Origin: Alteromonas marina
Lineage (GTDB): Bacteria > Pseudomonadota > Gammaproteobacteria > Enterobacterales > Alteromonadaceae
Assembly: GCF_000808575.1 (NCBI RefSeq)
Contig: NZ_JWLW01000023.1
Coordinates: 1-64,000, forward strand
Direction: 5' to 3'
Length of the DNA: 64,000 bases
Positions 34,604-44,322 of the stretch are shown piece after piece. The notes below the pieces were generated by a model. The model was not told the DNA's origin, made no database searches, and was given only the letters and a program-made list of their open reading frames with translations. Made by a program: the position numbers and the translations under genes. Each line of letters opens with the position of its first letter. The stretch's first letter is position 1.

Positions 34604-36211
34604 TTATGCCGATATCGACGGTTGTTCGCTACGTCGAGAGAGTAAAGCTTGTGTAACTTCTTTTTGTTTTTCGTCATTTAATGGGTACAGACAGATTAAC
34701 GCTGCGCCAGCAAAGCCAAATAGCGCCGGTATCCAACTCATTAAAGACTTCATGCCCGGAAGCGTTTGATTAATTGTATTGATATCAAGACCGTTATAGC
34801 CATAGCTTCCTAATACCAATAAGACGAGCGCCCCTGCAAAACCTCCCCCTGTTTTTTGAACAAAAGAGCCTGCAGAGTAGACGAGTCCGGTGGCTCTTCG
34901 ACCTGTCTTATATTCGCTGTAGTCTGCTGAGTCTCCTAGCATAGAGAAAAATAATGTAGGTAATATGGCTGCAAAAAACTCTGCACTGCAACCTAGAATG
35001 AATATGGCGCTCACGCTTTTCTGAGGAACAAAATAAATGCCAGAGGTCAATACACTACTTGCTAACAGCGCGATAATAAAAAGCTTCTTTCGTCCAAAAA
35101 CAGCGGCTAATTTAGACGTTGCTAATGCACCGAAAATCGACACCACCAGCAGTGAAATGAAAAAGTAGCCTGTGAGCAGCTCATTGCCCATGTAATATTT
35201 GAAATAGTAGGCAATAACGCCATATTTGATGCCGTTAAACATCATGGTTAGAAAACCCATTCCTAACAGAATTAGCCAGGGTTTATTGGAAAGCAGGTCG
35301 ATAATATCCTGCTGAGAACGGGTGTTTTCGGCTTCCGGTCGGCGAGTTAACCGTTTAACTGCAATAGTAGTAAGCGCTATAACAGTAATGAAGATTGCCC
35401 CAGTTAATACGTCTCGATAATAAAAGAAGGCGGTTATTGCTGAAAGAGGAACTAGAATTAACGGTAACTGCTTTCCCAAGTCGATGAGTTCAGATGTTAG
35501 TGAACGAGGAGCGGGCGCTACTTGGGAACCTGTCTCTGTTTTTGGAGAGTCCAGTTTAGTGTCTTGAGGCTTTGAAACCTGCTGCAACGTTACGCGCTCT
35601 TTCGTGGTAAAAACTGTTACACACATTAATATGACAAGCAACGTGGCAAACAACCACATGGTATATTGATACCCTACAGCAGTGTTCCCTTGGCCTAGCA
35701 TGTCCACCAGCATAGGCAAACAACCCATAACAAGCAGTCCACCAAAGAATGCCCCGGCAAAACGAAAGCCAGACAAACTTGTACGCTCTCTATCATCACT
35801 GGTCATCACGCCCATTAGCGCTGAGTACGGTACATTATTAACCGTATACGCTAAGGTTAGTCCGATGTAGGTCAGGTAAGCGTAAATGAGTTTGCCTGAA
35901 TACGAGAGATCAGGTGTGGTAAAGCAAAGGACCATGAAAAGGCCAAGAAAAGGAGTAGAGCCTAATATCCAAGGGCGAAACTTTCCCATCTTAGTTTGGG
36001 TTCTGTCAGCAATCATTCCCATGATAATATCGGTCACACCGTCAGAAAGACGAACGACAAGAAATAGCATCGCAGCTGCAGCGGCTGTAATACCGAACGT
36101 ATCGGTATAAAATACCGCCAAATATGCAAGTGCGCCCCGCCAAACTAAATTGGCCGCAGCGTCGCCCATGCCATAACCTACTTTTTCTTTTAATGTCAGC
36201 TTATGGTTCAT
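34604..36211 (-). CDS. GPH-family sugar:cation symporter (MFS)
   Basis: A roughly 535-residue inner-membrane transporter of the glycoside-pentoside-hexuronide group. It begins LTLKEKVGYGMGDAAANLVWRGALAYLAVFYTD, the diagnostic start, with DRTQTKMGKFRPWILGSTPF in the first cytoplasmic loop and GRRATGLVYSAGSFVQKTGGG near the end. It is longer than usual (about 450-480) because the central loop has an insertion near residues 215-310 with two extra hydrophobic stretches. ATG 36211 is chosen over GTG 36223 because TGGAA lies just before it. It starts 17 bp after the GH1 gene and probably imports the glucoside. Confidence 0.93.
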   Translation of the reverse strand: MNHKLTLKEKVGYGMGDAAANLVWRGALAYLAVFYTDTFGITAAAAAMLFLVVRLSDGVTDIIMGMIADRTQTKMGKFRPWILGSTPFLGLFMVLCFTTPDLSYSGKLIYAYLTYIGLTLAYTVNNVPYSALMGVMTSDDRERTSLSGFRFAGAFFGGLLVMGCLPMLVDMLGQGNTAVGYQYTMWLFATLLVILMCVTVFTTKERVTLQQVSKPQDTKLDSPKTETGSQVAPAPRSLTSELIDLGKQLPLILVPLSAITAFFYYRDVLTGAIFITVIALTTIAVKRLTRRPEAENTRSQQDIIDLLSNKPWLILLGMGFLTMMFNGIKYGVIAYYFKYYMGNELLTGYFFISLLVVSIFGALATSKLAAVFGRKKLFIIALLASSVLTSGIYFVPQKSVSAIFILGCSAEFFAAILPTLFFSMLGDSADYSEYKTGRRATGLVYSAGSFVQKTGGGFAGALVLLVLGSYGYNGLDINTINQTLPGMKSLMSWIPALFGFAGAALICLYPLNDEKQKEVTQALLSRRSEQPSISA

Positions 36212-36228
36212 TGCTATTTCCACTGTTG

Positions 36229-37566
36229 TTATGTTCGACTTGCTATGAGCGCTTTATAAGCATTGGCGCTAAGTTTAAGCGTACGCTTTTGCGTTTCAAA
36301 ATCCACATAAACTAGCCCAAATCGCTTTTCGTAACCTTCCGCCCACTCGAAGTTATCAAGCAGGCTCCATGCGAAGTAACCACTCACTTCTACTCCATCA
36401 ATCACTGCGTTGTGTACCATGTTTAAATGGGCATTGTAGTAATCAACCCGATCCACATCATTAACAAGACCATCTTTGAGTTCGTCTGCCATTGCAGCAC
36501 CATTTTCAGTTATAAAAATGGGAGGAAGCGTATATCGTTCGTTTAATGAAGTAAGTAAATCATAAAGCGCTTTTGGATAGATTTCCCAACCAATATCGGT
36601 CAATGGACCTTGATGAGGATGCTCTAAATACAATGCGCCTTTCTCTTTGGGCGCAGAGTAGTGTAATCGCGTGTAGAAATTTACCCCTAAGAAATCGATA
36701 GGCTGACAGATTGTCTCCATATCACCAGCTTCAACTGGTGGTCTATCCGCTTCGTCTATATCAAATAACACTTCGGGGTAGCTTCCCTCCATTACAGGCT
36801 GCATATACCATTGGTTGATATAGTCATCTGCTTTGCGGGTGGCTAATAGGTCTTCAGTCTTTTGTGTGGCGGGGTAGCATGGCGTAAAATTCAATACTAT
36901 GCCAGCTTCACTATTTGGGACATTTTTTCTAAGCACCTTCATCCCAAGGCCGTGTGCTAGCAAAATGTGATGTGCCGCAGTTCTTCCGTATTTTCTACCT
37001 ATTCTGCCAGGGGCGTGTACGCCTATTTCATACCCTAAATAAGCACTGCAAAAAGGTTCATTGAATGTTGCATAGGAAAAAACGGACTCGCCTAACGCCT
37101 GCGTTATTTTGTCAACATAGTCTTCAAATGCAAAAGCGGTTTGTCGGTAAAGCCACCCACCCTTATCTTCCAGGTGCTGCGGGAGATCCCAGTGATAAAG
37201 GGTAACAAATGGCTTAATGCCTTTTTCATTTAACGCATCAACTAGCGTTTTATAAAAGGCAACGCCTTTTGGGTTTAGCTCACCTTCTTGAGTGATAACG
37301 CGCGGCCAAGAAATAGAGAAACGGTAAGCATCTACATTTAAGTCTAACAAAATGTTGAAATCTTCTCTCCAGCGAGCAATATGATCACAGGCGACATCGC
37401 CATTGGAGTGATCAGCGATGGCTGAAGGCCGTTCACAAAATCTATCCCAAATACACTCGAGACGGTTATCGACATCCCCTTCTATCTGAAAACTTGACGT
37501 GGCAGTTCCATAAAGAAACGAATTTTTGAGTAAGGGACTGCCTGCGGGAAGCGAAATGCTGTTCAT
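36229..37566 (-). CDS. GH1-family beta-glucosidase
   Basis: A 445-residue cytoplasmic glycoside hydrolase. The family 1 start FLYGTATSSFQIEG is at 17-30. The acid/base Glu170 is in TFNEPF and the nucleophile Glu354 in FITENGAA. SGYFAWSLLDNFEWAEGYEKRFGLVYVDF near the C-terminus forms the sugar-binding aglycone pocket. No signal peptide is present, so it cleaves imported beta-glucosides. It is the first gene of the leftward GH1-GPH-LacI run. Confidence 0.96.
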   Translation of the reverse strand: MNSISLPAGSPLLKNSFLYGTATSSFQIEGDVDNRLECIWDRFCERPSAIADHSNGDVACDHIARWREDFNILLDLNVDAYRFSISWPRVITQEGELNPKGVAFYKTLVDALNEKGIKPFVTLYHWDLPQHLEDKGGWLYRQTAFAFEDYVDKITQALGESVFSYATFNEPFCSAYLGYEIGVHAPGRIGRKYGRTAAHHILLAHGLGMKVLRKNVPNSEAGIVLNFTPCYPATQKTEDLLATRKADDYINQWYMQPVMEGSYPEVLFDIDEADRPPVEAGDMETICQPIDFLGVNFYTRLHYSAPKEKGALYLEHPHQGPLTDIGWEIYPKALYDLLTSLNERYTLPPIFITENGAAMADELKDGLVNDVDRVDYYNAHLNMVHNAVIDGVEVSGYFAWSLLDNFEWAEGYEKRFGLVYVDFETQKRTLKLSANAYKALIASRT

Positions 37567-37668
37567 ATGTCGATAACCTTTTTCTTACTGCGCAAATTCT
37601 AAGAGGATGCTGGCAGTACAATTAATCTAAAATAGTGAATCGGTTTATAGCACAAATAAAAATCAATT

Positions 37669-37682
37669 AGAAAGCGCTTTCT
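37669..37682. promoter_or_regulatory. LacI-family operator copy 1
   Basis: AGAAAGCGCTTTCT, a perfect 14-bp palindrome with the central CG typical of LacI-family operators, about 100 bp before the GH1 start. Confidence 0.8.
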
Positions 37683-37900
37683 TATTTTTGTTTCATTTTT
37701 ACGTTAATAAAACTGAAATTTTGATAGTCTGTTTGGGATTTTTATCGCCATTTCATAGAGTTTTTATTTTTTTTGTAAAGTGTTGATATTTATTTGTTTA
37801 AATTACTTTTAAAGAGGCTTGCAATATCTCGGGCTAGATACTCCCTGTGAATTAATTGTAAAAAATGTGTTGATCTTAAACTTCTGTTGAATTAATGTTC

Positions 37901-37914
37901 GGAAAGCGCTTTCT
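37901..37914. promoter_or_regulatory. LacI-family operator copy 2
   Basis: GGAAAGCGCTTTCT, with the same 12-bp core GAAAGCGCTTTC as copy 1, about 100 bp before the TonB-receptor start. Confidence 0.8.
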
Positions 37915-37942
37915 TGTGCATGGGTGTTATCGTTTCTCTTCG

Positions 37943-37956
37943 AGAAAGCCCTTTCT
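37943..37956. promoter_or_regulatory. LacI-family operator copy 3 (degenerate)
   Basis: AGAAAGCCCTTTCT differs from copy 1 by one central base (GCGC to GCCC). It is 28 bp downstream of copy 2 and nearer the receptor gene, so it may be an auxiliary site. Confidence 0.5.
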
Positions 37957-38012
37957 GGTAGCGCGTAAGGTTCACAACACATATAAAAGCCACTATTAAA
38001 GAGAGAAAGACC

Positions 38013-41000
38013 GTGACACAAACAACACCAATTAAAAGCAAGATCGCAGCAAGTTTGTCATTGATATTCGGCACCGCTTTGAGTAGCGGCGTGATGTCAC
38101 CTGCGACGGCGCAAGAAACAGAAAAAAACATAGAAGTTATTCAGGTATCAGGCATACGAAGTAGTGTTCAGAAGTCGATGGGAATAAAACGCGACTCCGC
38201 CGGTGTTGTCGATGCTATTTCGGCGGAAGATATTGGTAAATTCCCAGATACTAACTTAGCGGAATCGCTCCAGCGTATAACGGGTATTTCTATTAACCGA
38301 AACAATGGTGAAGGTAATCAGGTAACAGCTCGCGGTTTCGGTCCAGACTACAATATGGTTACCCTAAATGGGCGTACTATGCCGGGTTCCGCATTACCTG
38401 GTGGTGGCGGTGTCGCGAACTCTAGAGCTTATGACTTTTCTGACTTAGCTTCTGAAAGTGTAAGAACTGTAGAAGTCTACAAGACGGGCAGAGCAAGTAT
38501 CGCAACAGGCGGGATTGGTGCTTCAATTAATATCAAAACAGCTAGACCCTTCGATTCAGCAGACAACGGTTTTACTGCAAGCGTAGGTGCTAAGGCACTG
38601 CATGATACGACTAACCGCGTTGGTGATGACGTCACGCCAGAAGTCTCGGGCTTTATCAATTACCTCAATGACGACAATACTTTTGGTGTGACGTTTACCG
38701 GCTCATTCCAACAGCGTGACAGTGCTGCGCAAGGGGCATTTGTAAATCAGTGGAGAGTCAACTCATTTGACGGCACGGTACCGCAATCTCCTGATCCTGC
38801 CAATTCAAACAGTGGCGAGCCTGTAGTTTTGAACAACGCCCCTGCTATTGGGCAGCTTTTCGGCATTCCATCTGATTTACGTTACTACATGGCAGACCGC
38901 GAGCGTGATAGAACCAATGCACAGCTAACAATCCAGTTTGCCCCGTCGGATAAGATGACGGCCACGCTAGATTACACGTATTCAAGGCAGGATCTATTTG
39001 AAGCGCGCGCTGAACAATCAATTTGGATGGATGACAGATACTTTGCGGAACTGACCTTTGACGATGAAGCAGTAAGGACACCGGTATTAATCACTCAAGA
39101 ACGCAGAGATTTACTGCCTCGCGACCTAGGCTTGGCACTCCAGGAGCTAAACCAAGTTAACGAAAATAAGTCTATTGGTTTAAACCTCGAGTATTTAGTA
39201 AATGATGATCTTACCCTGTTTTTTGACCTTCATAATTCGTCAGCTGAAGGTCGGCCAGATGCGCCTTATGGAACATGGACAAACTTAGGATTAGGCGCAA
39301 ACGTGGTCAAAGGACAAGGCGTCGATTTCAGAGGCGATTTCCCGATTATGTTTGTCGATTTTGACGATGCTGCTCGAGACAACCTAAACGGTAATGGTGT
39401 ACTTGACCAAGATGATGTAGGTACATCGATACTAGACATGAATTTCTCATCGCAAGATACCGAGATTACCCAAGCTCGTCTTGATGGGTCTTACGTCATG
39501 GATACCGGAAGCATTAACTTTGGTATAGAGTCGCGCTCTATGGAAAGTACGTCACTTCAATCACTAACGCGCCACACAATGGGAAATTGGGGTATTGAAA
39601 ATCCCGGTGAACTTCCTGCGGGCTCTTTAACTCCGCTCGATTTAGTAAACGAATTTGATGATTTTAACACCGGCGGTATGTTCTCACAGGGCTTCACCGG
39701 GAGTGTTGCAGAAATTGGTGCATTTGCAGCCCAAGAATATGGATTTGACTTAGTGGCTAACAATCCATTCGCGACCAACCGCACTATTGAAGAAGACATA
39801 ACCGCAGTTTACTTTGAGCTAGACTTGTCAGGTGAGTTGAACGGCATGGAATATAACCTGCTTACTGGCGTTCGCTATGAAAATACTGATGTTACTTCTA
39901 TTGCAAACATAAGCTTACCGAGCGGTATTGCGTGGGAAGGTAATAATGATTTTAACGTGCGCTTTGGTAGTGAAATGGAAGATGTTGCCGTTAAAACAAG
40001 TTACGACCATGTATTACCAGCATTAGATTTTGATATAGAAATTGTGGAAAACATGATCGCTCGTTTTTCTTATAGCAAGACTATCGCGCGCCCAACTTAT
40101 GAAAGGCTGAGCGCCGCTTCAACAGTCTCGCCACAGAGTTTCCCTACCCTTATTGGAAGTGGCACAACGGCTACGGCTAGTTCGGGTAATCCAACGCTTG
40201 TTCCACTTGAATCCGATAATCTAGATCTGTCGTTTGAGTACTATTTCGAAGAAACCAGTTATGTGTCGATTGGTTTCTACGACAAGCGAGTTAAGAATTT
40301 TGTTGGTGATGAACAGGTAGAGGAAAACGTATTTGGATTGCGTGATGTAACCAACGGACCACGGGCACAAGAAGCCTTGGCCGAACTGGAAGCTCGTGGT
40401 ATTCCAGTAAGCGACACATCTTTATTCAACATGGTTGCCGCGCTAGAAAACGGTATTGACTATGACTCACTAACGGATGACCAGTTTGAGCAGCAATTCG
40501 ATATATTGCCAAACAGCGATGATCCGCTTCTTACCTTCGTCAACGCTAAACCGGTTAACAATAAAGCGGCGAATATTTATGGTTTTGAGTTCGCGGCACA
40601 GCACTTCTTTGGTGACAGTGGCTTTGGTGTACAGGCAAACTATACAACGGTTACTGGAGATATCGGTTTTGACAATGAAGCTAACCCGTTAATTACACAA
40701 TTTGCTCTAGTAGGTTTAAGTGATACTGCTAATCTTGTATTCATGTACGAGAAAGACGCTTTGCAAGCTCGTATTGCATACAACTGGCGCGACAAGTTTT
40801 TAGACACAACTTCTCAGTACATCAATGAGCCGGGTTATACCGAAGCGTATTCACAGATAGATTTAAGTATCTCCTATGATGTTACCGAAGATTTAACGGT
40901 AGCCTTTGAAGGGATCAACATCACTGAAGAAAATATTCGCAGACATGGGCGTACCAGCGCAATGCTTTGGAACTTAGATGAATATGGCGCTAGATATGCG

Positions 41001-41024
41001 CTAAGCGCCAGATATACATTTTAA
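38013..41024 (+). CDS. TonB-dependent receptor (carbohydrate-type)
   Basis: A 1003-residue outer-membrane receptor. The signal peptide (about 1-31) ends near SPATAQ. A short TonB-box-like segment IEVIQVSGIRSSVQKS follows. The plug domain (about 45-190) has AISAEDIGKFPDTNLAESLQRITGISINR and VTARGFGPDYNMVTLNGRTMPG. The beta-barrel ends with an aromatic residue (ARYTF). This is the Caulobacter/Alteromonas type (TIGR01782-like) used for saccharides. The start is GTG after AGAGAGAAAG. It is controlled with the GH1 run and followed by a strong terminator. Confidence 0.95.
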   Translation: MTQTTPIKSKIAASLSLIFGTALSSGVMSPATAQETEKNIEVIQVSGIRSSVQKSMGIKRDSAGVVDAISAEDIGKFPDTNLAESLQRITGISINRNNGEGNQVTARGFGPDYNMVTLNGRTMPGSALPGGGGVANSRAYDFSDLASESVRTVEVYKTGRASIATGGIGASINIKTARPFDSADNGFTASVGAKALHDTTNRVGDDVTPEVSGFINYLNDDNTFGVTFTGSFQQRDSAAQGAFVNQWRVNSFDGTVPQSPDPANSNSGEPVVLNNAPAIGQLFGIPSDLRYYMADRERDRTNAQLTIQFAPSDKMTATLDYTYSRQDLFEARAEQSIWMDDRYFAELTFDDEAVRTPVLITQERRDLLPRDLGLALQELNQVNENKSIGLNLEYLVNDDLTLFFDLHNSSAEGRPDAPYGTWTNLGLGANVVKGQGVDFRGDFPIMFVDFDDAARDNLNGNGVLDQDDVGTSILDMNFSSQDTEITQARLDGSYVMDTGSINFGIESRSMESTSLQSLTRHTMGNWGIENPGELPAGSLTPLDLVNEFDDFNTGGMFSQGFTGSVAEIGAFAAQEYGFDLVANNPFATNRTIEEDITAVYFELDLSGELNGMEYNLLTGVRYENTDVTSIANISLPSGIAWEGNNDFNVRFGSEMEDVAVKTSYDHVLPALDFDIEIVENMIARFSYSKTIARPTYERLSAASTVSPQSFPTLIGSGTTATASSGNPTLVPLESDNLDLSFEYYFEETSYVSIGFYDKRVKNFVGDEQVEENVFGLRDVTNGPRAQEALAELEARGIPVSDTSLFNMVAALENGIDYDSLTDDQFEQQFDILPNSDDPLLTFVNAKPVNNKAANIYGFEFAAQHFFGDSGFGVQANYTTVTGDIGFDNEANPLITQFALVGLSDTANLVFMYEKDALQARIAYNWRDKFLDTTSQYINEPGYTEAYSQIDLSISYDVTEDLTVAFEGINITEENIRRHGRTSAMLWNLDEYGARYALSARYTF

Positions 41025-41040
41025 ATATTGGGGTGTGTTT

Positions 41041-41082
41041 ACCCGCTAAAGTGCTTAGGGTTGCGCTTTAGCGGGTTTTTTT
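41041..41082 (+). terminator. Terminator after the TonB receptor
   Basis: ACCCGCTAAAG (41041-41051) pairs with CTTTAGCGGGT (41066-41076), an 11-bp stem extendable by three more pairs, followed by seven T. The downstream halogenase-like genes would then need readthrough or their own promoter. Confidence 0.95.
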
Positions 41083-41165
41083 GTCATAGTGCTGTTTAAA
41101 TAGTAAACACAAGCTTCAACACGTCAGAGAAACAGTGCTTTTCAATGTAGCGTGGTTATCGTCTT

Positions 41166-42839
41166 ATGAATAATTCACAAAACCAATGCGGTCTACATCG
41201 GGTCGTCATTGTTGGAGGTGGGACAGCAGGATGGCTTGCGGCTGGCGTTTTTGGGGCAAAACTTAGCACAAAACATTCAGTTACCCTTGTTGAATCTCCT
41301 ACTGTCTCATCCATCGGCGTTGGTGAAGGTTCATGGCCGTCACTTCGCGATACCCTTCTGGATATTGGCATTAGTGAATCTGAGTTTTTAACTTTATGCC
41401 AAGGCGCTTTTAAACAAGGTTCTAGCTTTGTGAATTGGCGTAAAAATGCGCACAGCTATTACCATCCATTTACTGTTCCTGCTGCCTACAACGAACTCGA
41501 CATCCATGCTTGCTGGAAGGCACTAGCGCCAAACACGCCATACCAAGATGCATTCTCGTTACAGGCCGCAATGTGTGTAGCAGGCAAGGCGCCGAAACAA
41601 ATAGCTACCCCAGACTATGCCCACGTGCTCAATTACGGTTATCACTTTGACGCTACAAAGCTTGCCGATTTGCTGAAACAACATTGCGTAGACAAGCTAA
41701 ATGTTGATTATGTGAGCGGGCATATTGGGTCTATTAAATCGTCTTCAGATGGTTATATTGAAAAATTGATAACTGAGTGCGGCAAAGAAATCGTTGGCGA
41801 TCTGTTTATTGATTGTTCAGGGAGCAGCGGCTTACTTATAGATAAACATTTTAATGTGCCATGGATACCGGTTAAGCGCACAATGCTTAACGATCGCGCC
41901 GTTGCGCTTCAAGTGCCTTATTCTGATACCGATACAGAAATAAAGAGTACCACGGTAGCTACTGCACAAACCTGTGGGTGGACGTGGGATATTGCGTTGC
42001 AGCACCGCCGAGGTGTAGGCCTGGTTTACTGTTCTCAATTCACAAATGAAGAGCAAGCAAAGCAGGTGCTGATTGACTACGTTCGTGAACGCTACCCTAG
42101 TGCACAAGATGCAGAGCTTTCTTTTCGTACACTCTCCTTTGAACCTGGCTATAGATCACAGTTTTGGGTAAAAAACTGTTTAAGCTTAGGTATGTCTTCG
42201 GGGTTTGTTGAACCGCTTGAAGCATCAGCCATTGCCATGGTCGAGCTTGGCTTGCGTATGCTCTGCGAGGCGTTTCCGCACAATAAAAAGCACATGGAAA
42301 TAGTTAGTAAGCGCTACAACTCGCGCTTTGCATATCGCTGGCAGCGCGTTATCGACTTTCTAAAACTACATTATGTTTTGAGCGATAGAGAAGAGCCGTA
42401 TTGGATAGCGCAAAGAGATAAGGCGTCCATACCCGACTCACTCGCTGAATTGCTTGAACTGTGGAAGTATCAAAGCCCTTCACGCTTAGATCTTATCGAG
42501 AACGAAGAGATTTTTCCCTCTGCTAGCTACCAGTATGTACTGTACGGCATGGGCTATTCTACGTCTGCGCCCCTATTACGGCTAAGCGAAGCGAATAAGC
42601 GTAAAGCTCTGCATATTCTCAAAACCTTACAACGAACTAAAAACGCTTATCTGAAGGGATTGCCGTCTAACAGAGTTTTACTCAATGATATTGCAAAGCG
42701 CTACAACAACGAAAAACAACACGTGCCCTCGCATGCTCAATGTGAAAAGAACGAACATGCTTCAGCTTCGAGTTGTAAGGACATAAAAAATACTTCAGAT
42801 AAAAAGGACACCTATTATGACCGTATCGGGTTTAGATAG
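41166..42839 (+). CDS. Tryptophan-halogenase-like flavoprotein 1
   Basis: A 557-residue protein of the flavin-dependent tryptophan halogenase family (PF04820-like). The FAD motif VVIVGGGTAGWLAA is near residues 13-26. The catalytic-type Lys83 is in GAFKQGSSFVNW. The family W-x-W-x-I-P element is changed to WTWDIAL (Pro replaced by Ala). LGMSSGFVEPLEASAIAMVE carries the conserved Glu. The C-terminus has a charged extension after about 510. Such genes often accompany carbohydrate TonB receptors; chlorination of tryptophan is not established. It overlaps the next gene by 23 nt. Confidence 0.9.
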   Translation: MNNSQNQCGLHRVVIVGGGTAGWLAAGVFGAKLSTKHSVTLVESPTVSSIGVGEGSWPSLRDTLLDIGISESEFLTLCQGAFKQGSSFVNWRKNAHSYYHPFTVPAAYNELDIHACWKALAPNTPYQDAFSLQAAMCVAGKAPKQIATPDYAHVLNYGYHFDATKLADLLKQHCVDKLNVDYVSGHIGSIKSSSDGYIEKLITECGKEIVGDLFIDCSGSSGLLIDKHFNVPWIPVKRTMLNDRAVALQVPYSDTDTEIKSTTVATAQTCGWTWDIALQHRRGVGLVYCSQFTNEEQAKQVLIDYVRERYPSAQDAELSFRTLSFEPGYRSQFWVKNCLSLGMSSGFVEPLEASAIAMVELGLRMLCEAFPHNKKHMEIVSKRYNSRFAYRWQRVIDFLKLHYVLSDREEPYWIAQRDKASIPDSLAELLELWKYQSPSRLDLIENEEIFPSASYQYVLYGMGYSTSAPLLRLSEANKRKALHILKTLQRTKNAYLKGLPSNRVLLNDIAKRYNNEKQHVPSHAQCEKNEHASASSCKDIKNTSDKKDTYYDRIGFR

Positions 42840-44322
42840 CAGTAAAAATCAAACGCCCGTTAAGAACGTAGTCATTGCGGGTGGCGGTACTGCGGGATGG
42901 ATGGCGGCCACAGCGCTGTCACGGCTTTTGGGTAAGTCGATAAAGGTTACGCTAGTCGAGTCGAAAGATATTGGCATTGTAGGTGTGGGCGAGGCCACTA
43001 TTCCGCCGATAAGAACATTTCACAAATTACTGGGCATCGACGAAAAAGCATTTATGCGCGCTACCCAAGCCACATTCAAACTGGGTATTGAGTTTGAAAA
43101 CTGGCGTGAACAGGCTCACAGCTATATCCATTCGTTTGGTATTACCGGAAGAGAGTGTTGGGCTGGCGAGTTTCATCATTTTTGGCTGAGGGCTAAAGAA
43201 TACGGATTTGGTGGTGAATTTGGTGATTATTGCCCGGAACTGATTGCCGCTAAACAGAGCAAGTTCGCCACATCAGAAGCCATGCCGCTTAACTTTGCCT
43301 ATCATTTTGATGCTGTTGCCTACGGTCGATTTTTAAAGTCTCTAGCGTGTGAAGCTGGGGTTACGCACAAGGAAGGAGACATAGAAAAGGTCACTGTATG
43401 CCCACAAGCAGGCAACATCCAGTCCCTTCAATTAGCAAGCGGAGAAGTGATAAACGGTGACTTCTTTATAGACTGTACGGGCTTTAAAGGGCTGCTTATT
43501 GAACAGGCGCTTCACACCGGTTACGACGATTGGCGACACTATCTTTTTTGCGATAGTGCGGTAGCTATGCAAACTGAGCTTACAGCCCCACCTGTGCCAT
43601 ACACCAAAAGCGTGGCCCATAAGGCGGGGTGGCGCTGGCAGATACCACTTCAAGAGCGAATGGGTAATGGATTGGTATTTTGTAGCCGCTTTATGAGCGA
43701 TGAAGACGCCATAGATACACTTAAAGCTCAGGTGACAGGCGCGCCCATTAATGAGCCTAGAGTGATTCGTTTTACGCCTGGTAAACGCAGGCGTGGTTGG
43801 AATAAAAACTGCGTGGCACTAGGGCTATCCAGTGGATTTATTGAGCCTTTAGAGTCGACCAGTATCCATCTAATCATGACTGGCCTTATACGCTTAATGC
43901 GCCTATTCCCTTTCGATGGCATCACCCAAAGCGCAATCGACGAATACAATAATAAGTTTGATAGCGAAATGTCGGCCATACTCGATTTTATTGTGATGCA
44001 TTACAAGGTGACACAGCGAGAGGACAGCCCCTTTTGGCAGCAATGCCAACGCATGGAGATTCCTACGTCACTTGAGCATAAATTGGCTTTATTTGCCGAG
44101 TCTGGCCGCGTGTTTTTAGATGACGGAGATATTTTTCGCGTCGATTCATGGACCCAAGTATTAATGGGCCAGGGCATGACACCAAGCCAGTACCATCGTG
44201 TTGCCGATGAAATGAGTGAGCAGTCTTTAAAGCAGTTTATGGCAGGATTAAAGCAGCAGGTGGATAATCACGTAGCTAAACTTCCCTCGCACGAGGCCTT
44301 TTTAACACAGTATTTGAATTGA
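42817..44322 (+). CDS. Tryptophan-halogenase-like flavoprotein 2
   Basis: A 501-residue paralogue of the upstream protein. The FAD loop VVIAGGGTAGWMAATALSRL is at about 18-37. Lys88 is in ATFKLGIEFENW. The canonical W-x-W-x-I-P (WRWQIP at 272-277) and Glu346 in GFIEPLESTSIHLI are intact. It is therefore closer to functional halogenases than its neighbour. The 23-nt overlap suggests translational coupling of the pair. No flavin reductase gene is nearby. The substrate is unknown; a role with saccharide uptake is inferred from context. Confidence 0.92.
   Translation: MTVSGLDSSKNQTPVKNVVIAGGGTAGWMAATALSRLLGKSIKVTLVESKDIGIVGVGEATIPPIRTFHKLLGIDEKAFMRATQATFKLGIEFENWREQAHSYIHSFGITGRECWAGEFHHFWLRAKEYGFGGEFGDYCPELIAAKQSKFATSEAMPLNFAYHFDAVAYGRFLKSLACEAGVTHKEGDIEKVTVCPQAGNIQSLQLASGEVINGDFFIDCTGFKGLLIEQALHTGYDDWRHYLFCDSAVAMQTELTAPPVPYTKSVAHKAGWRWQIPLQERMGNGLVFCSRFMSDEDAIDTLKAQVTGAPINEPRVIRFTPGKRRRGWNKNCVALGLSSGFIEPLESTSIHLIMTGLIRLMRLFPFDGITQSAIDEYNNKFDSEMSAILDFIVMHYKVTQREDSPFWQQCQRMEIPTSLEHKLALFAESGRVFLDDGDIFRVDSWTQVLMGQGMTPSQYHRVADEMSEQSLKQFMAGLKQQVDNHVAKLPSHEAFLTQYLN

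Larger units (their letters stand above)
37567..38012. promoter_or_regulatory. Divergent control region of the glucoside locus
   Basis: A 446-bp AT-rich region between the divergent GH1 and TonB-receptor genes. It contains three related palindromes (two exact, one degenerate). No coding frame is convincing. Promoters for both directions must be here. Confidence 0.85.

Noticed and set aside
41166-44322. Natural-product (halometabolite) gene cluster
   Set aside because: No synthase, flavin reductase or export gene is nearby, and the context is sugar uptake, so a secondary-metabolite reading is not supported.
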